DNA from: JASJAR01 sp038530285
GTDB taxonomy: Bacteria > Pseudomonadota > Alphaproteobacteria > Rhodobacterales > Rhodobacteraceae
Assembly (NCBI GenBank): GCA_038530285.1
Contig: JBCBCY010000013.1
Coordinates: forward strand, 42,365 to 106,364
Direction of reading: 5' to 3'
DNA: 64,000 nucleotides
Each line of letters begins with the position of its first letter. Position 1 is the first letter of the stretch. The translations under genes and the position numbers were made by a program. Below the pieces are notes generated by a model. The model saw only the letters and a list, made by a program, of their open reading frames with translations, was not told the origin of the DNA and made no database searches. This document shows positions 49,995-60,481 of this stretch, piece after piece.

Positions 49995-50773
49995 CAGGTC
50001 TCCGCAGTTTGTCTCACTGCATATAGGGAGACCGCGGCCGCGTTCGAGACATTAAGCGAGCGTAGGGCCCCGGTCGCGTCAATCCGGGCCAATCGGTCGC
50101 AGGCGGCTGCAACCCCTTCGCGCAGCCCTGCCCCTTCTGCGCCGAGAACCAGCGCAATGGGCCCGCGTGCATCAGCGGCCGCGGCACCGATTTCAACATC
50201 GGCGTCGCCATCCAGACCAATGGCCGTGAACCCGCGCGACTTTAGGTCTTCGATCGACCGGGTCAGGTTGGTAACGCGCAGATAGGGCTGGCGTTCCACC
50301 GCCCCCGAGGCCGCTTTGACCAGCACGCCCGTCTCGGGGGCCGAATGGCGGGCCGGGGCGATGACGGCGGCGGCGCCAAACACTTCGGCTGAGCGCAGGA
50401 TCGCGCCCACATTGTGGGGGTCCGTCACCCGGTCGAGGCAGACCACGATCAATCGACCCTCGCCCGCGCGTTCGATACAGCCGTCAAGACCACCCCAGGT
50501 CAGTTCGCGAGTTTCTAAGGCGGCCCCTTGATGAACCGCGTCCTTGGGCAAAGGCACCGGGAACTTGCGGGCATCGGCGATCTCAGGTGTCACCTCGGCG
50601 GGAATGTCGCCCAGCCGGTTCATGGCATTTTTCGTCACCACCAGCCGGAGTTTCTCGCGCGCCGGGTTCGCCAAGGCCTCACGCACCGAATGGAGCCCGT
50701 AAAGCCACATCGTTTGGCGGTCGGTCACGCGCTTGTCACGTTCTTTTTCAACAACCCAAGCTGGTTTCTTCAT
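49994..50773 (-). CDS. rlmB: 23S rRNA (guanosine-2'-O-)-methyltransferase RlmB (SpoU family)
   Basis: A SPOUT-fold methyltransferase that 2'-O-methylates a guanosine of 23S rRNA. The 259-residue protein has an N-terminal substrate-binding domain (LYGLHSVREALANP) and the three SpoU motifs: NVGAILRSAEVFG, LVLGAEGAGL and ALRSLNVSNAAAVSLY. The ATG before KKPAWVVEK, preceded by GAGGCGAGAC, is preferred to an in-frame ATG 99 bp upstream that would overlap the tRNA-Tyr promoter region. It is divergent from tRNA-Tyr. Confidence 0.92.
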   Translation of the reverse strand: MKKPAWVVEKERDKRVTDRQTMWLYGLHSVREALANPAREKLRLVVTKNAMNRLGDIPAEVTPEIADARKFPVPLPKDAVHQGAALETRELTWGGLDGCIERAGEGRLIVVCLDRVTDPHNVGAILRSAEVFGAAAVIAPARHSAPETGVLVKAASGAVERQPYLRVTNLTRSIEDLKSRGFTAIGLDGDADVEIGAAAADARGPIALVLGAEGAGLREGVAAACDRLARIDATGALRSLNVSNAAAVSLYAVRQTAET

Positions 50774-50842
50774 GTCTCGCCTCCGATCCCCCGCGCCTGC
50801 CACAGATCGTTTCGGCGCGAAAGGCCCGGCCGCGATTTTCAG

Positions 50843-50871
50843 TTGACGCCCCGGGGGGGCGTGAGTATCCA
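50843..50871 (+). promoter_or_regulatory. tRNA-Tyr promoter
   Basis: TTGACG (50843-50848), a 17-bp spacer holding the palindrome CGCCCCGGGGGGGCG, and TATCCA (50866-50871), then a GC-rich discriminator as expected for a stable-RNA promoter. Confidence 0.6.
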
Positions 50872-50906
50872 ACGCGTCGCGCTGGGGCTCAGGCCTGCGG
50901 CGCAGT

Positions 50907-50990
50907 GGGCGACAGGCCGCAAGGTGTGGCAGGGGACTGTAACTCCCTCGCGGAGACGCACGCCTGGTTCGATTCCAGGGTCGCCCACCA
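50907..50990 (+). tRNA. tRNA-Tyr (anticodon GTA)
   Basis: Acceptor stem GGGCGAC/GTCGCCC, anticodon loop CTGTAAC, long variable arm (GCG-GAGA-CGC hairpin) as in class II tRNAs, T arm CCTGG-TTCGATT-CCAGG, discriminator A and encoded CCA. Its 3' half is copied in tandem downstream. Confidence 0.95.
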
Positions 50991-51136
50991 CCTTACTCAA
51001 AAGCCACACCGGTGCGTCAGGGGCCGCCTGCGGCTCCCTCGCGGAGACGCACGCCTGGTTCGATTCCAGGGTCGCCCACCATCTTACTCAAAAGCCACAC
51101 CGGTGCGTCAGGGCCCGCCCTCGGCTCCCTCGCGGG
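50943..51136 (+). repeat. tandem 91-bp duplication of the tRNA-Tyr 3' half
   Basis: CTCCCTCGCGG recurs at 50943, 51034 and 51125, an exact 91-bp period. Unit 1 (50943-51033) is the tRNA 3' half plus a 43-bp tail. Unit 2 (51034-51124) repeats both almost perfectly: variable arm, T arm, acceptor 3' strand and CCA, then the tail ending in GGTGCGTCAGGG. Unit 3 stops after about 11 bp. Unit 2 has no 5' half, so it cannot form a tRNA. Confidence 0.92.
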
Positions 51137-51144
51137 ATCAAATC

Positions 51145-51527
51145 CTAGCCGTCGGCGAGCGATTTCAGGATCGGGCAATCAGGCCGGTCGTCGCCTGCAC
51201 AGGATGCAACCAGGTCTGAAAGCGTCTCATGCATCTCGCGCAGGTCTTCGATTTTCTGCTCGATATCGGCCAAATGGGATGCCGCAATCGACCGCACATC
51301 GGAGCTGGCGCGCGCCCCATCGTCATAAAGGTCAAGAAGTGCGCGACAATCCCCGATCGCGAAGCCAAGCGCGCGCGCGCGACCCAAAAAGCCCAGCTTG
51401 TGGGTGTCTGACGCCGAATAGTCGCGGTAGCCATTGGCCGCACGCGCGGGAATGACCAGGGCAATGTCTTCGTAGTAACGGATGGTTTTTGCCGGCAGCC
51501 CGGACCTGCGCGCGGCTTCACCGATGT

Positions 51528-51531
<4 letters not shown>
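51145..51531 (-). CDS. cueR: copper-responsive MerR family regulator CueR
   Basis: A 128-residue activator of the copper-efflux operon. It has the MerR winged helix (NIGEAARRSGLPAKTIRYYEDIALV, 2-26), a dimerisation coiled coil, and the Cu(I)-binding pair C111 and C119 in SCAGDDRPDCP with the seven-residue spacing of E. coli CueR (C112/C120). It is the second gene of the operon, its ATG overlapping the copA stop by 4 bp, so it is autoinduced through the copA promoter at 53914-53944. Confidence 0.94.
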
Positions 51532-53894
<2,363 letters not shown>

Positions 53895-53913
53895 GAACGT
53901 CCTTTCCAGATCA

Positions 53914-53944
53914 CTGATAAAGGTTCTAGTCGCTGGAAGGTCAA
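53914..53944 (-). promoter_or_regulatory. CueR-controlled copA promoter
   Basis: On the minus strand, TTGACC (-35) and TATCAG (-10) are 19 bp apart, the over-long spacer typical of MerR-family promoters. Between them CCTTCCAG...CTAGAACC forms an imperfect dyad like known CueR boxes. It ends 19 bp before the copA start. Confidence 0.75.
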
Positions 53945-53991
53945 GCACTTTGCCCTTCTGTTCCCCGCCGAGCGCTCTTAGGTTCCGGCCC

Positions 53992-54978
53992 ATGGGGACG
54001 CCTTTGAACATCCTGATCGTCGCAGCGGCCGGAAGATTGACCTATGAAGCCGTTCTTTTTGCCGCGTCCTTGCGCCATTCGGACCCCGATTTTGCCGGCC
54101 GCCTGATCGTGGCAGACCCTGCGCCCGGGCCGCTCTGGCCGAAACCGGCCAATATGACGGACCGCGACGCTTTGGATCTGCTCGACACCCTCGGGGCTGA
54201 GGTCAAACCCTTCGAGGCCAAGCATTTTGGCACCGCCTATCCGCAAGGCAACAAGGTCGAAGCGCTGCATTTGCTGCCCAAGGGAGAACCGTTCTTGTTT
54301 TTCGACAGCGACACGATCATCACGGGCGCGTTAAGCGGGCTTGATCTTTCAAACTCGAAACCCTCTGCGTCCATGCGGCGCGAAGGCACCTGGCCAAAGC
54401 CCGAACTTTACGGGCCGGGCATCGAAGACATCTGGAAGGCGCTTTATGACCGGCTGGGCCTTGATTTCGCCGCAAGCCTGGACCCCGGCCAGCCGGACGG
54501 CCATTGGGAACGCTACCTTTATTTCAACGCCAGTTGGTTTTTCGGCCCCTGCCCGCACGCGTTCCAGGCCCGGATGCTGGACGCGATGGTGATGATCCGC
54601 GACGACCCGCCAGCAGAATTGACCTGTCAGCCGATTTACCCCTGGCTGGACCAGATTGCGCTGCCGCTTGTGATCCATCAGGCCGGCGGCGGGCGCCCGG
54701 GGCCGGATCTGGCTCCGCTTGACGGCGGCGTGGCCTGCCATTGGCGGGTGTTGCCCTTGGCCTATGCGCGCGAGCCCGACGCGGTGATCAACACGCTTGA
54801 AGCGGTGGCCGCCCCCAACCGGATCAAGCGCGTGCTTAAATCCCATGACCCGATGAAGCGTATGATCTTCCAGGGGCGTGGCCGCAAAGTGCGCGCCTTG
54901 TTCGATCAGGAAAATCTTCCTCCCAAAGAGCAGGTCATCCGGAACAAAATCAAGCGCGAAGGCTTCTGGATGCGCTAG
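53992..54978 (+). CDS. glycosyltransferase-like protein (nucleotide-diphospho-sugar transferase fold)
   Basis: A 328-residue cytoplasmic protein not assignable to a named family. The N-terminus LNILIVAAAGRLTYEAVLFAASLRHSDP and the metal-binding DxD-type motif in PFLFFDSDTIITG (about 101-113) resemble GT-A glycosyltransferases. A basic C-terminus (RVLKSHDPMKRM, KVRALFD, NKIKREGFWMR) could contact membrane or substrate. The ATG at 53992 is divergent from copA and leaves room for that promoter. Its acceptor and donor are unknown. Confidence 0.6.
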   Translation: MGTPLNILIVAAAGRLTYEAVLFAASLRHSDPDFAGRLIVADPAPGPLWPKPANMTDRDALDLLDTLGAEVKPFEAKHFGTAYPQGNKVEALHLLPKGEPFLFFDSDTIITGALSGLDLSNSKPSASMRREGTWPKPELYGPGIEDIWKALYDRLGLDFAASLDPGQPDGHWERYLYFNASWFFGPCPHAFQARMLDAMVMIRDDPPAELTCQPIYPWLDQIALPLVIHQAGGGRPGPDLAPLDGGVACHWRVLPLAYAREPDAVINTLEAVAAPNRIKRVLKSHDPMKRMIFQGRGRKVRALFDQENLPPKEQVIRNKIKREGFWMR

Positions 54979-55069
54979 GCAAGGTTTCCGCTTGAAGACC
55001 ATGTGAAAGCGTCGCAGGTATAGCGCCTGCGAAGAAAGACTGCCGAAAATCGGCAAAGACGGGGACGTG

Positions 55070-55975
55070 ATGGCGACCGACCAATCACCAGACACAAGGC
55101 AATCCGGCGCGCCGTATTTCGCCGTGCAGTCGATCGCCGAGGACCTTGCCCGGAATGATCTGACGTCTGTGCGCAGTTACTTCGCAGCACATGGGATACC
55201 TGATCCCCGGACCGTCTGGTCCCCTAAGGTGGACGCCATGGGCTCGCCGGTGTTGCGCAGTTTTGCCGAAGTCTGTGACGTTTTGGGTCAACCTGAAGGC
55301 CCTATCCCGCAAACATCCTTCCGGTTGGATGCGTTTGACGGGCTCGAACGCTGGATGATGGTGCTGACCCGCGATGGCGACCACTTCAGATACGCCCACT
55401 ACGGCGCCGAGATCCGCGACCACTATGGCCACGATATGACCGGCAAGACCACGGCCGATTTTGGCGGATACATCAGTGTCTTCTTCGATGCGCTTTATCT
55501 TGCCGCCACCCGGCGCGGCGCGCGGGTGTTGTCAGAACATGAGCCCCCGCAACGGGTCTTTGTGCGGGCCTGGCGCCGGTTGATCGTGCCATTGGTGGAC
55601 TGCCAAGGTGCGGTCACGGGCTTTGTGGGCGCCAATGTGCCCGACAATGAATTGCGCGCGGGTCTGGAGATGATCACCGATCCGGTCATCGTGACCGACC
55701 GTGGCGCACAGGTCCTTTATGCCAACGCCGCCGCCCTTCAGTTCTTCCATGCCGGCCCCGGGCCGTTGCCGCACCTTCGGTCCATGGCTGGGCTTGATCT
55801 GGGCGGGCTGAAACCGCCCGAAGTGCTTCTGGCACGCCGCGAAGTGGTCGAGCGGCTGGAACTGACCCAGGACAAGACCGGCCTGATGGAAACGGTCGCG
55901 CTGTCCATCAGCGCCGCCGAGCATCGCGGCCACGCCTATTATGTTTTGCATGTCCGGCCGCTGGATCGCGGCTGA
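55070..55975 (+). CDS. PAS-domain protein without output domain
   Basis: A 301-residue cytoplasmic protein. Residues about 40-190 resemble the PAS_5-type sensor (DGDHFRYAHYGAEIRDHYGHDMTGKT, then AWRRLIVPLVDCQGAVTGFVGANV), and about 195-290 form a second PAS fold (MITDPVIVTDRGAQVLYANAAALQFF). No kinase, GGDEF or DNA-binding domain is present, so it may sense and pass signals by contact. The start codon is ATG 55070 after GGGG, with GTG 55067 an alternative. Confidence 0.65.
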   Translation: MATDQSPDTRQSGAPYFAVQSIAEDLARNDLTSVRSYFAAHGIPDPRTVWSPKVDAMGSPVLRSFAEVCDVLGQPEGPIPQTSFRLDAFDGLERWMMVLTRDGDHFRYAHYGAEIRDHYGHDMTGKTTADFGGYISVFFDALYLAATRRGARVLSEHEPPQRVFVRAWRRLIVPLVDCQGAVTGFVGANVPDNELRAGLEMITDPVIVTDRGAQVLYANAAALQFFHAGPGPLPHLRSMAGLDLGGLKPPEVLLARREVVERLELTQDKTGLMETVALSISAAEHRGHAYYVLHVRPLDRG

Positions 55976-56001
55976 CCAAGCGACCTTGAGGGAGAGAGAA
56001 G

Positions 56002-57285
56002 ATGACCGACCATAGCTTTGAAACACTACAGGTACATGCAGGTACCGAACCCGATCCGACCACAGGGGCCATTCAGACGCCGATCTACCAGACCACGGCT
56101 TTTGCGTTTCGCGATGCCGATCATGCGGCGGCTTTGTTCAACCTTGCAGAGGTTGGCTATATCTACTCGCGCCTGACCAACCCGACGATCGGAGCGCTGC
56201 AAAACCGGATTGCGGCCCTTGAAGGGGGCGCGGGGGCTGTTGCGTGTTCGTCAGGACATGCCGCCCAGATCATGGCGCTGTTCCCCTTGATGGGGCCGGG
56301 CTTGAACATCGTTGCATCGACCCGGCTTTACGGCGGCACGGTTCAGCAGTTTTCCAACATGATCAAGAAGTTCGGCTGGTCGTGTACGTTTGTGGATTTC
56401 GACGATCTGGATGCTTTGGCGTCGGCCATCGATGACGACACCCGCGCGGTCTTCTGCGAAAGCATCGCGAACCCGGGCGGCTATATCACCGACCTCGATG
56501 CCGTGGCGGCTGTGGCCGACAAGGCGGGTGTGCCGCTGATCGTCGACAACACCTCGGCCACGCCGTACCTGTGTCGCCCGATCGACCACGGCGCGACGCT
56601 GGTGGTGCATTCCACCACCAAGTATCTGACGGGCAACGGCACCGTCACCGGCGGTGTTGTCGTGGATTCCGGCAAATTCGACTGGTCGGCCTCCGATAAA
56701 TTCCCGTCGCTGTCGGCACCCGAACCGGCCTATCACGGCATTAAGTTCCACGAGGCTTTGGGGCCGATGGCCTTCACCTTCTACGGCATTGCCGTGGGCC
56801 TGCGCGATCTGGGCATGACCATGAACCCCCAAGGTGCGCATTACACGCTTGTCGGGATCGAAACCCTGTCGCTGCGCATGGACAAGCACGTTGCCAACGC
56901 CAAAAAAGTGGCCGCCTGGCTGGAAGGCGATGACCGGATTGGCAAGGTCACTTACGCCGGGCTGGAAAGCTCGCCCTATTACCACAGGGTCGCCAAGATT
57001 TGCCCCAAGGGGGCCGGCGCATTGTTCACGTTCCAGGTGAAAGGCGGCTACGAGGCCTGCAAGACGCTGATCGATAGTCTTGAGCTGTTCAGCCACGTGG
57101 CCAACCTCGGCGATGCACGCTCGCTGATTATCCACTCGGCCTCAACCACGCACCGCCAGCTGACACCAGAGCAGCAAAAGGCCGCCGGGGCGGACCCCGA
57201 TGTGGTCCGCGTGTCGATTGGCATTGAAGATCCAAACGACATTATCGCCGATCTTGATCAAGCCTTGGCCAAAGCGACAGCCTGA
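56002..57285 (+). CDS. metY: O-acetylhomoserine sulfhydrylase (aminocarboxypropyltransferase)
   Basis: A 427-residue PLP enzyme that makes homocysteine from O-acetylhomoserine and sulfide (some also use methanethiol, giving methionine). Seen: QVHAGTEPDPTTGAIQTPIYQTTAF, YSRLTNPT, the PLP Asp region VDNTSATPYLCRPIDHGATLVVHS-type, the Schiff-base Lys in STTKYLTGNG, and the C-terminal SIGIEDPNDIIADL. GAGGGAGAGAG precedes the start. No SAM riboswitch fits in the 26-bp gap. With DMSP demethylation it could reuse released methanethiol. Confidence 0.93.
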   Translation: MTDHSFETLQVHAGTEPDPTTGAIQTPIYQTTAFAFRDADHAAALFNLAEVGYIYSRLTNPTIGALQNRIAALEGGAGAVACSSGHAAQIMALFPLMGPGLNIVASTRLYGGTVQQFSNMIKKFGWSCTFVDFDDLDALASAIDDDTRAVFCESIANPGGYITDLDAVAAVADKAGVPLIVDNTSATPYLCRPIDHGATLVVHSTTKYLTGNGTVTGGVVVDSGKFDWSASDKFPSLSAPEPAYHGIKFHEALGPMAFTFYGIAVGLRDLGMTMNPQGAHYTLVGIETLSLRMDKHVANAKKVAAWLEGDDRIGKVTYAGLESSPYYHRVAKICPKGAGALFTFQVKGGYEACKTLIDSLELFSHVANLGDARSLIIHSASTTHRQLTPEQQKAAGADPDVVRVSIGIEDPNDIIADLDQALAKATA

Positions 57286-57292
57286 CCTTGCG

Positions 57293-57351
57293 GGCGGGGG
57301 GAAATCTCTTTGAAGAGATTTGAAAGGATTTTCTAAAATCCTTCCCCCGCC
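57293..57351. terminator. three-helix terminator between convergent metY and SIMPL genes
   Basis: Outer arms GGCGGGGG/CCCCCGCC enclose two perfect hairpins, AAATCTCT-TTGA-AGAGATTT and AAGGATTTT-CT-AAAATCCTT, giving a compact three-way junction on either strand. It ends at the stop of the SIMPL gene. Confidence 0.65.
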
Positions 57352-58034
57352 TAGTTTCCGATCGCGTAAATCATTGAAACCGACGCACTGATGGTGACCT
57401 CGCCTTCGGCGACGGGCATTGCGTCGGAGCGCAATGCCATTTCCGCCATCATCGGCCCCGCCCCGGGCACGACAGCGCCTGCATCGGCGATTGCGATCAC
57501 ATCGCCCAAGGCCACACCGGCCGTATCGGCATAAAGCGCGGCCTTTTCCATCGCCTCCAGCACCGCCAGGCGCCTTGCTTCGCGTTCCAAAGGCGCCGGA
57601 TCGGCCACCACGAAGGCCAGACCGGACAACATGTTTGCCCCATCGCCGACCGTGTCGGTGATCAGCCCGCCCAACATATCCAGATCGCGCACCCGGATTG
57701 TCACCCTGTTGGACGCCACATAGCCCGTGATGCGCGGGGCCGCCGTGCTGGACGCCCGGTCCCAGCGGGGCTGCAGCGACACAGAAGCGGTGCGCCGGTC
57801 TTTCGGATCGATCCCGGCCGCGTCGAGCACCGAAAACAGCCCCGCAACACCGTCCGCCACCGCGCCAAGCGCGACATCGGCGCGGCGCGCCTCATGCGTG
57901 ACCCCGATGGTCAGCTCTGCCATGTCCGGGGTCGCTGCCACCTGCCCTTCACCCGTCACGGAAATCCTTGGCGGGAGTTCGTCGGCAAAAGCCGAAGATG
58001 CAAAAAGTATAAAGACAATCAAAACGAGTCGCAT
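57351..58034 (-). CDS. SIMPL (DUF541) domain exported protein
   Basis: A 227-residue exported protein: signal peptide RLVLIVFILFASSAFA (1-17) and a SIMPL domain beginning PPRISVTGEGQVAATPDMAELTIGV, with VTIRVRDLDMLGGLITDTVGDGAN and GEVTISASVSMIYAIGN at the end. Family members (E. coli YggE, mouse SIMPL) form oligomeric rings; YggE lowers oxidative stress, but the mechanism is unknown. The start before RLVLIVF has GAGGAA upstream. Confidence 0.87.
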   Translation of the reverse strand: MRLVLIVFILFASSAFADELPPRISVTGEGQVAATPDMAELTIGVTHEARRADVALGAVADGVAGLFSVLDAAGIDPKDRRTASVSLQPRWDRASSTAAPRITGYVASNRVTIRVRDLDMLGGLITDTVGDGANMLSGLAFVVADPAPLEREARRLAVLEAMEKAALYADTAGVALGDVIAIADAGAVVPGAGPMMAEMALRSDAMPVAEGEVTISASVSMIYAIGN

Positions 58035-58153
58035 GATAAGAGATTCCTCGTGTGGTGCGGCGAGCCTCGTCAATCTGGCGTGTTTTCGCAACCTGTGGAT
58101 GAAGAGTACCGAAATTTTCGTCGAATCCCGCCCGGAATATCGTCTACATACTG

Positions 58154-60358
58154 ATGACCCTACCGGTCCAACATGCTAAATGTGCCTCAATGTCTGCTCA
58201 ACTTGCTCTAGACCTCGATCATGACGCCATCCGTCTGCTGTCGCGACAAAGCGACGGTTGGGTGGTCGAAGGCGTGGCCGCACTGAGTGCAGAGAACATT
58301 ACCGAACGCATCACAAATCTGCGCCAGCGCGCCGAAGATTTGGTTGGGCCGGACCCGGCCATCACACTTGTTTTGCCGCGCAGCCAGGTGCTCTACACCC
58401 GGTTTGAAGGGGCCGGTTCCGTCGATGTGGGCGCCGAGCTTGAGCATCTGACCCCCTATGACCTTGCGGATATCACTTGGGATACGGTCGAAACCGACAC
58501 CGAAGTCCTGGTCGCTGCGGTGGCCTACGAAACGCTGGACGAGGCGGTTGCTTTTGCCACGTCAAGCCGGTTCCGGATCGTCGGGTTGACCAGCGAACCG
58601 CCTGAGGGTTTGTTCCCGCGCCTGCCGGTCTTCGCGCAGCGCAAGAGCGCTGATGCGGCGACGGCTCCTATTGTGCTGGAGCCTGCCACCCCCCCCGCGC
58701 GACAGGATGTGGCGTTTTCAAGCCAACGCACGCGCAGCTATGCGCCCAAAGGGGTGCGCCCGCCGGGACGGCTGCATCTTCGCCCCGCAGCCGCCGCGGC
58801 CGCACGCGCAAAACCGGCCGCCTTTCTAGCCGCGCTTAGTGCCGTCCCAACCCCCGCGCGCGCCGCCATCGGCGTTGTGGCTTTACTTGGCTTGGGATTT
58901 TTCCTTTGGCCCGAGCGGGACCCTGACCCCTTCGCACAGCGTGATTTTGTGGCGGATTTTGCGCGCATTCCCACGGCTGAGACCCAAGGGATTGTGGCGC
59001 CGCGTGTTGATTCGCGGCCGGAGTTTGCTGCCTTTGAAGCGGCAACGCTTCTGCGGGATCCGCCCGTCATCACGATCCCGGTTGTGATCGGATCAAGTGG
59101 GATTGACCTTGATGCGGTGGCTGGTGTGGCCCCCGAACAGGTCTTTGCTGCACGCGCGGCCAAGCCGGTCTCGCCCGAAAGCGGCATGACATTGGGGACC
59201 GCATCCGCACGCCCCAATCTGCCACAGCTTTCGACTTTGCCCGTACCGGACGGGTTTCTGTCAGGAACCGTTGCGCGGGCAGAACCGCCATTGGCACTGG
59301 CCACCCTCCCCCGCCCAGACGGGGCGCCAACGGTGCCCGCGATCCGCGTGGCCGGGCCCCGGATTGCCGAAACATCCCCTCTGGGCCAGGTCGCCCTCCC
59401 CCTTTCACCCCGCATTGAAGTCGAGCCTCTGGCCAAGCCGGTTGAACCCCAGATCCTTCTGGCGGCCTTGCCCGCTGAACCTGCAGCGTCTCAATCCGTC
59501 ACGCTGTCCGCATTGCCCGCAGAGCAATTGGAAACCACGCTTGCCCCGCGTCTGCCCGACGGCACGCTGACCGAGCCTTTGCCCAACGCTGCCATGGCCC
59601 TGCCGCCGTCCGCGCCCGGTCAGGCCTTCGCGCTGGCCGAGGACGGGTTCGTTGAAGCAACACCAGAAGGGACGCGCTCGCCTGATGGGATTTTGGTCTT
59701 TGCAGGGCGCCCGGATCTGATTGCACCGCCGCGGCCGGTGGCCCCACCACCTGAGGTGAACGTGGGCGACCCTGCTCTTGCGGCCGTCCAGCCCCGGCCC
59801 CGGCCCGCCGTCGCCCGGTCCGCCGACACCCCGGCCGCCCTTGCCAGCACGGTGGTGCTTGATGATGATCCTGCCAGCGCACGAAGCCTGCTGAGCGCAC
59901 CTGAGGTGCCCGAGGACCTGATTGCCGAGGCCCTTGCGGCTGAACCCGAACCCGAAGTCGAGACGGTCGAAGAACCCGCGCGGACGATCCTGACAGCCTC
60001 GCTGGTGCCGCGCCCACGTCCGACGCGACCGGCTGCGCCGACGACCGCCGCCCCGACAGCACCGACCCAGGCCAGTGCCACGCGCGCTGCCGTGCCTGCG
60101 CCGCAAATCCCGTCGTCGGCCAATGTGGCCCGCGAAGCGACGATCGAAAACGGGATCCGATTCCAGCGGATCAACCTGATTGGCGTTTACGGCGCTGCCA
60201 GCGACCGCCGCGCTTTGGTGCGGCTGCCCTCGGGCAAATTCATCAAGCTGCAGGTGGGGGACCGCCTCGATGGTGGCCGGGTGGCTCAGATCGGACCGGA
60301 CACGCTGGTCTACCAAAAGGGCGGACGCAGTTTGGCCCTGTCGATGCCTAGCACTTAA
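58154..60358 (+). CDS. large Ala/Pro-rich single-pass membrane protein, Rhodobacterales-type (not IF-2)
   Basis: A 734-residue protein of unknown function. Residues about 13-170 form a globular N-terminal domain (SAQLALDLDHDAIRLLSRQ; VLPRSQVLYTRFEGAG) reminiscent of the actin-like GspL/PilM cytoplasmic domain. One membrane helix (AAIGVVALLGLGFFLWP) lies at about 237-253. A long Pro/Ala low-complexity region follows, then a compact C-terminal module (RALVRLPSGKFIKLQVGDRLDGGRVAQIGPDTLVYQ) like the PilP/GspC homology region. Homologues in this order are often labelled translation initiation factor 2 because of the low-complexity stretch; no GTPase motif is present. ATG 58190 is an alternative start. 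Confidence 0.6.
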   Translation: MTLPVQHAKCASMSAQLALDLDHDAIRLLSRQSDGWVVEGVAALSAENITERITNLRQRAEDLVGPDPAITLVLPRSQVLYTRFEGAGSVDVGAELEHLTPYDLADITWDTVETDTEVLVAAVAYETLDEAVAFATSSRFRIVGLTSEPPEGLFPRLPVFAQRKSADAATAPIVLEPATPPARQDVAFSSQRTRSYAPKGVRPPGRLHLRPAAAAAARAKPAAFLAALSAVPTPARAAIGVVALLGLGFFLWPERDPDPFAQRDFVADFARIPTAETQGIVAPRVDSRPEFAAFEAATLLRDPPVITIPVVIGSSGIDLDAVAGVAPEQVFAARAAKPVSPESGMTLGTASARPNLPQLSTLPVPDGFLSGTVARAEPPLALATLPRPDGAPTVPAIRVAGPRIAETSPLGQVALPLSPRIEVEPLAKPVEPQILLAALPAEPAASQSVTLSALPAEQLETTLAPRLPDGTLTEPLPNAAMALPPSAPGQAFALAEDGFVEATPEGTRSPDGILVFAGRPDLIAPPRPVAPPPEVNVGDPALAAVQPRPRPAVARSADTPAALASTVVLDDDPASARSLLSAPEVPEDLIAEALAAEPEPEVETVEEPARTILTASLVPRPRPTRPAAPTTAAPTAPTQASATRAAVPAPQIPSSANVAREATIENGIRFQRINLIGVYGAASDRRALVRLPSGKFIKLQVGDRLDGGRVAQIGPDTLVYQKGGRSLALSMPST

Positions 60359-60481
60359 GCGCTCGCGCTTTGGTTTGACCTATGGGTTCAGCGAAAACTG
60401 GACGGGGCCCGATGCGCAGACCATTGTTGGATCAAAGACGCGCTTCCCTCATCCATAGCCGACCCGAAAGGACGCCCGACT

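Noticed and set aside
50943..51136. CRISPR array or second tRNA-Tyr
   Set aside because: The 91-bp units are direct tandem copies without distinct spacers, and unit 2 lacks the acceptor 5' strand, D arm and anticodon, so neither reading holds.
55976..56001. SAM riboswitch before metY
   Set aside because: Only 26 bp separate the stop and start, and no aptamer core is present.
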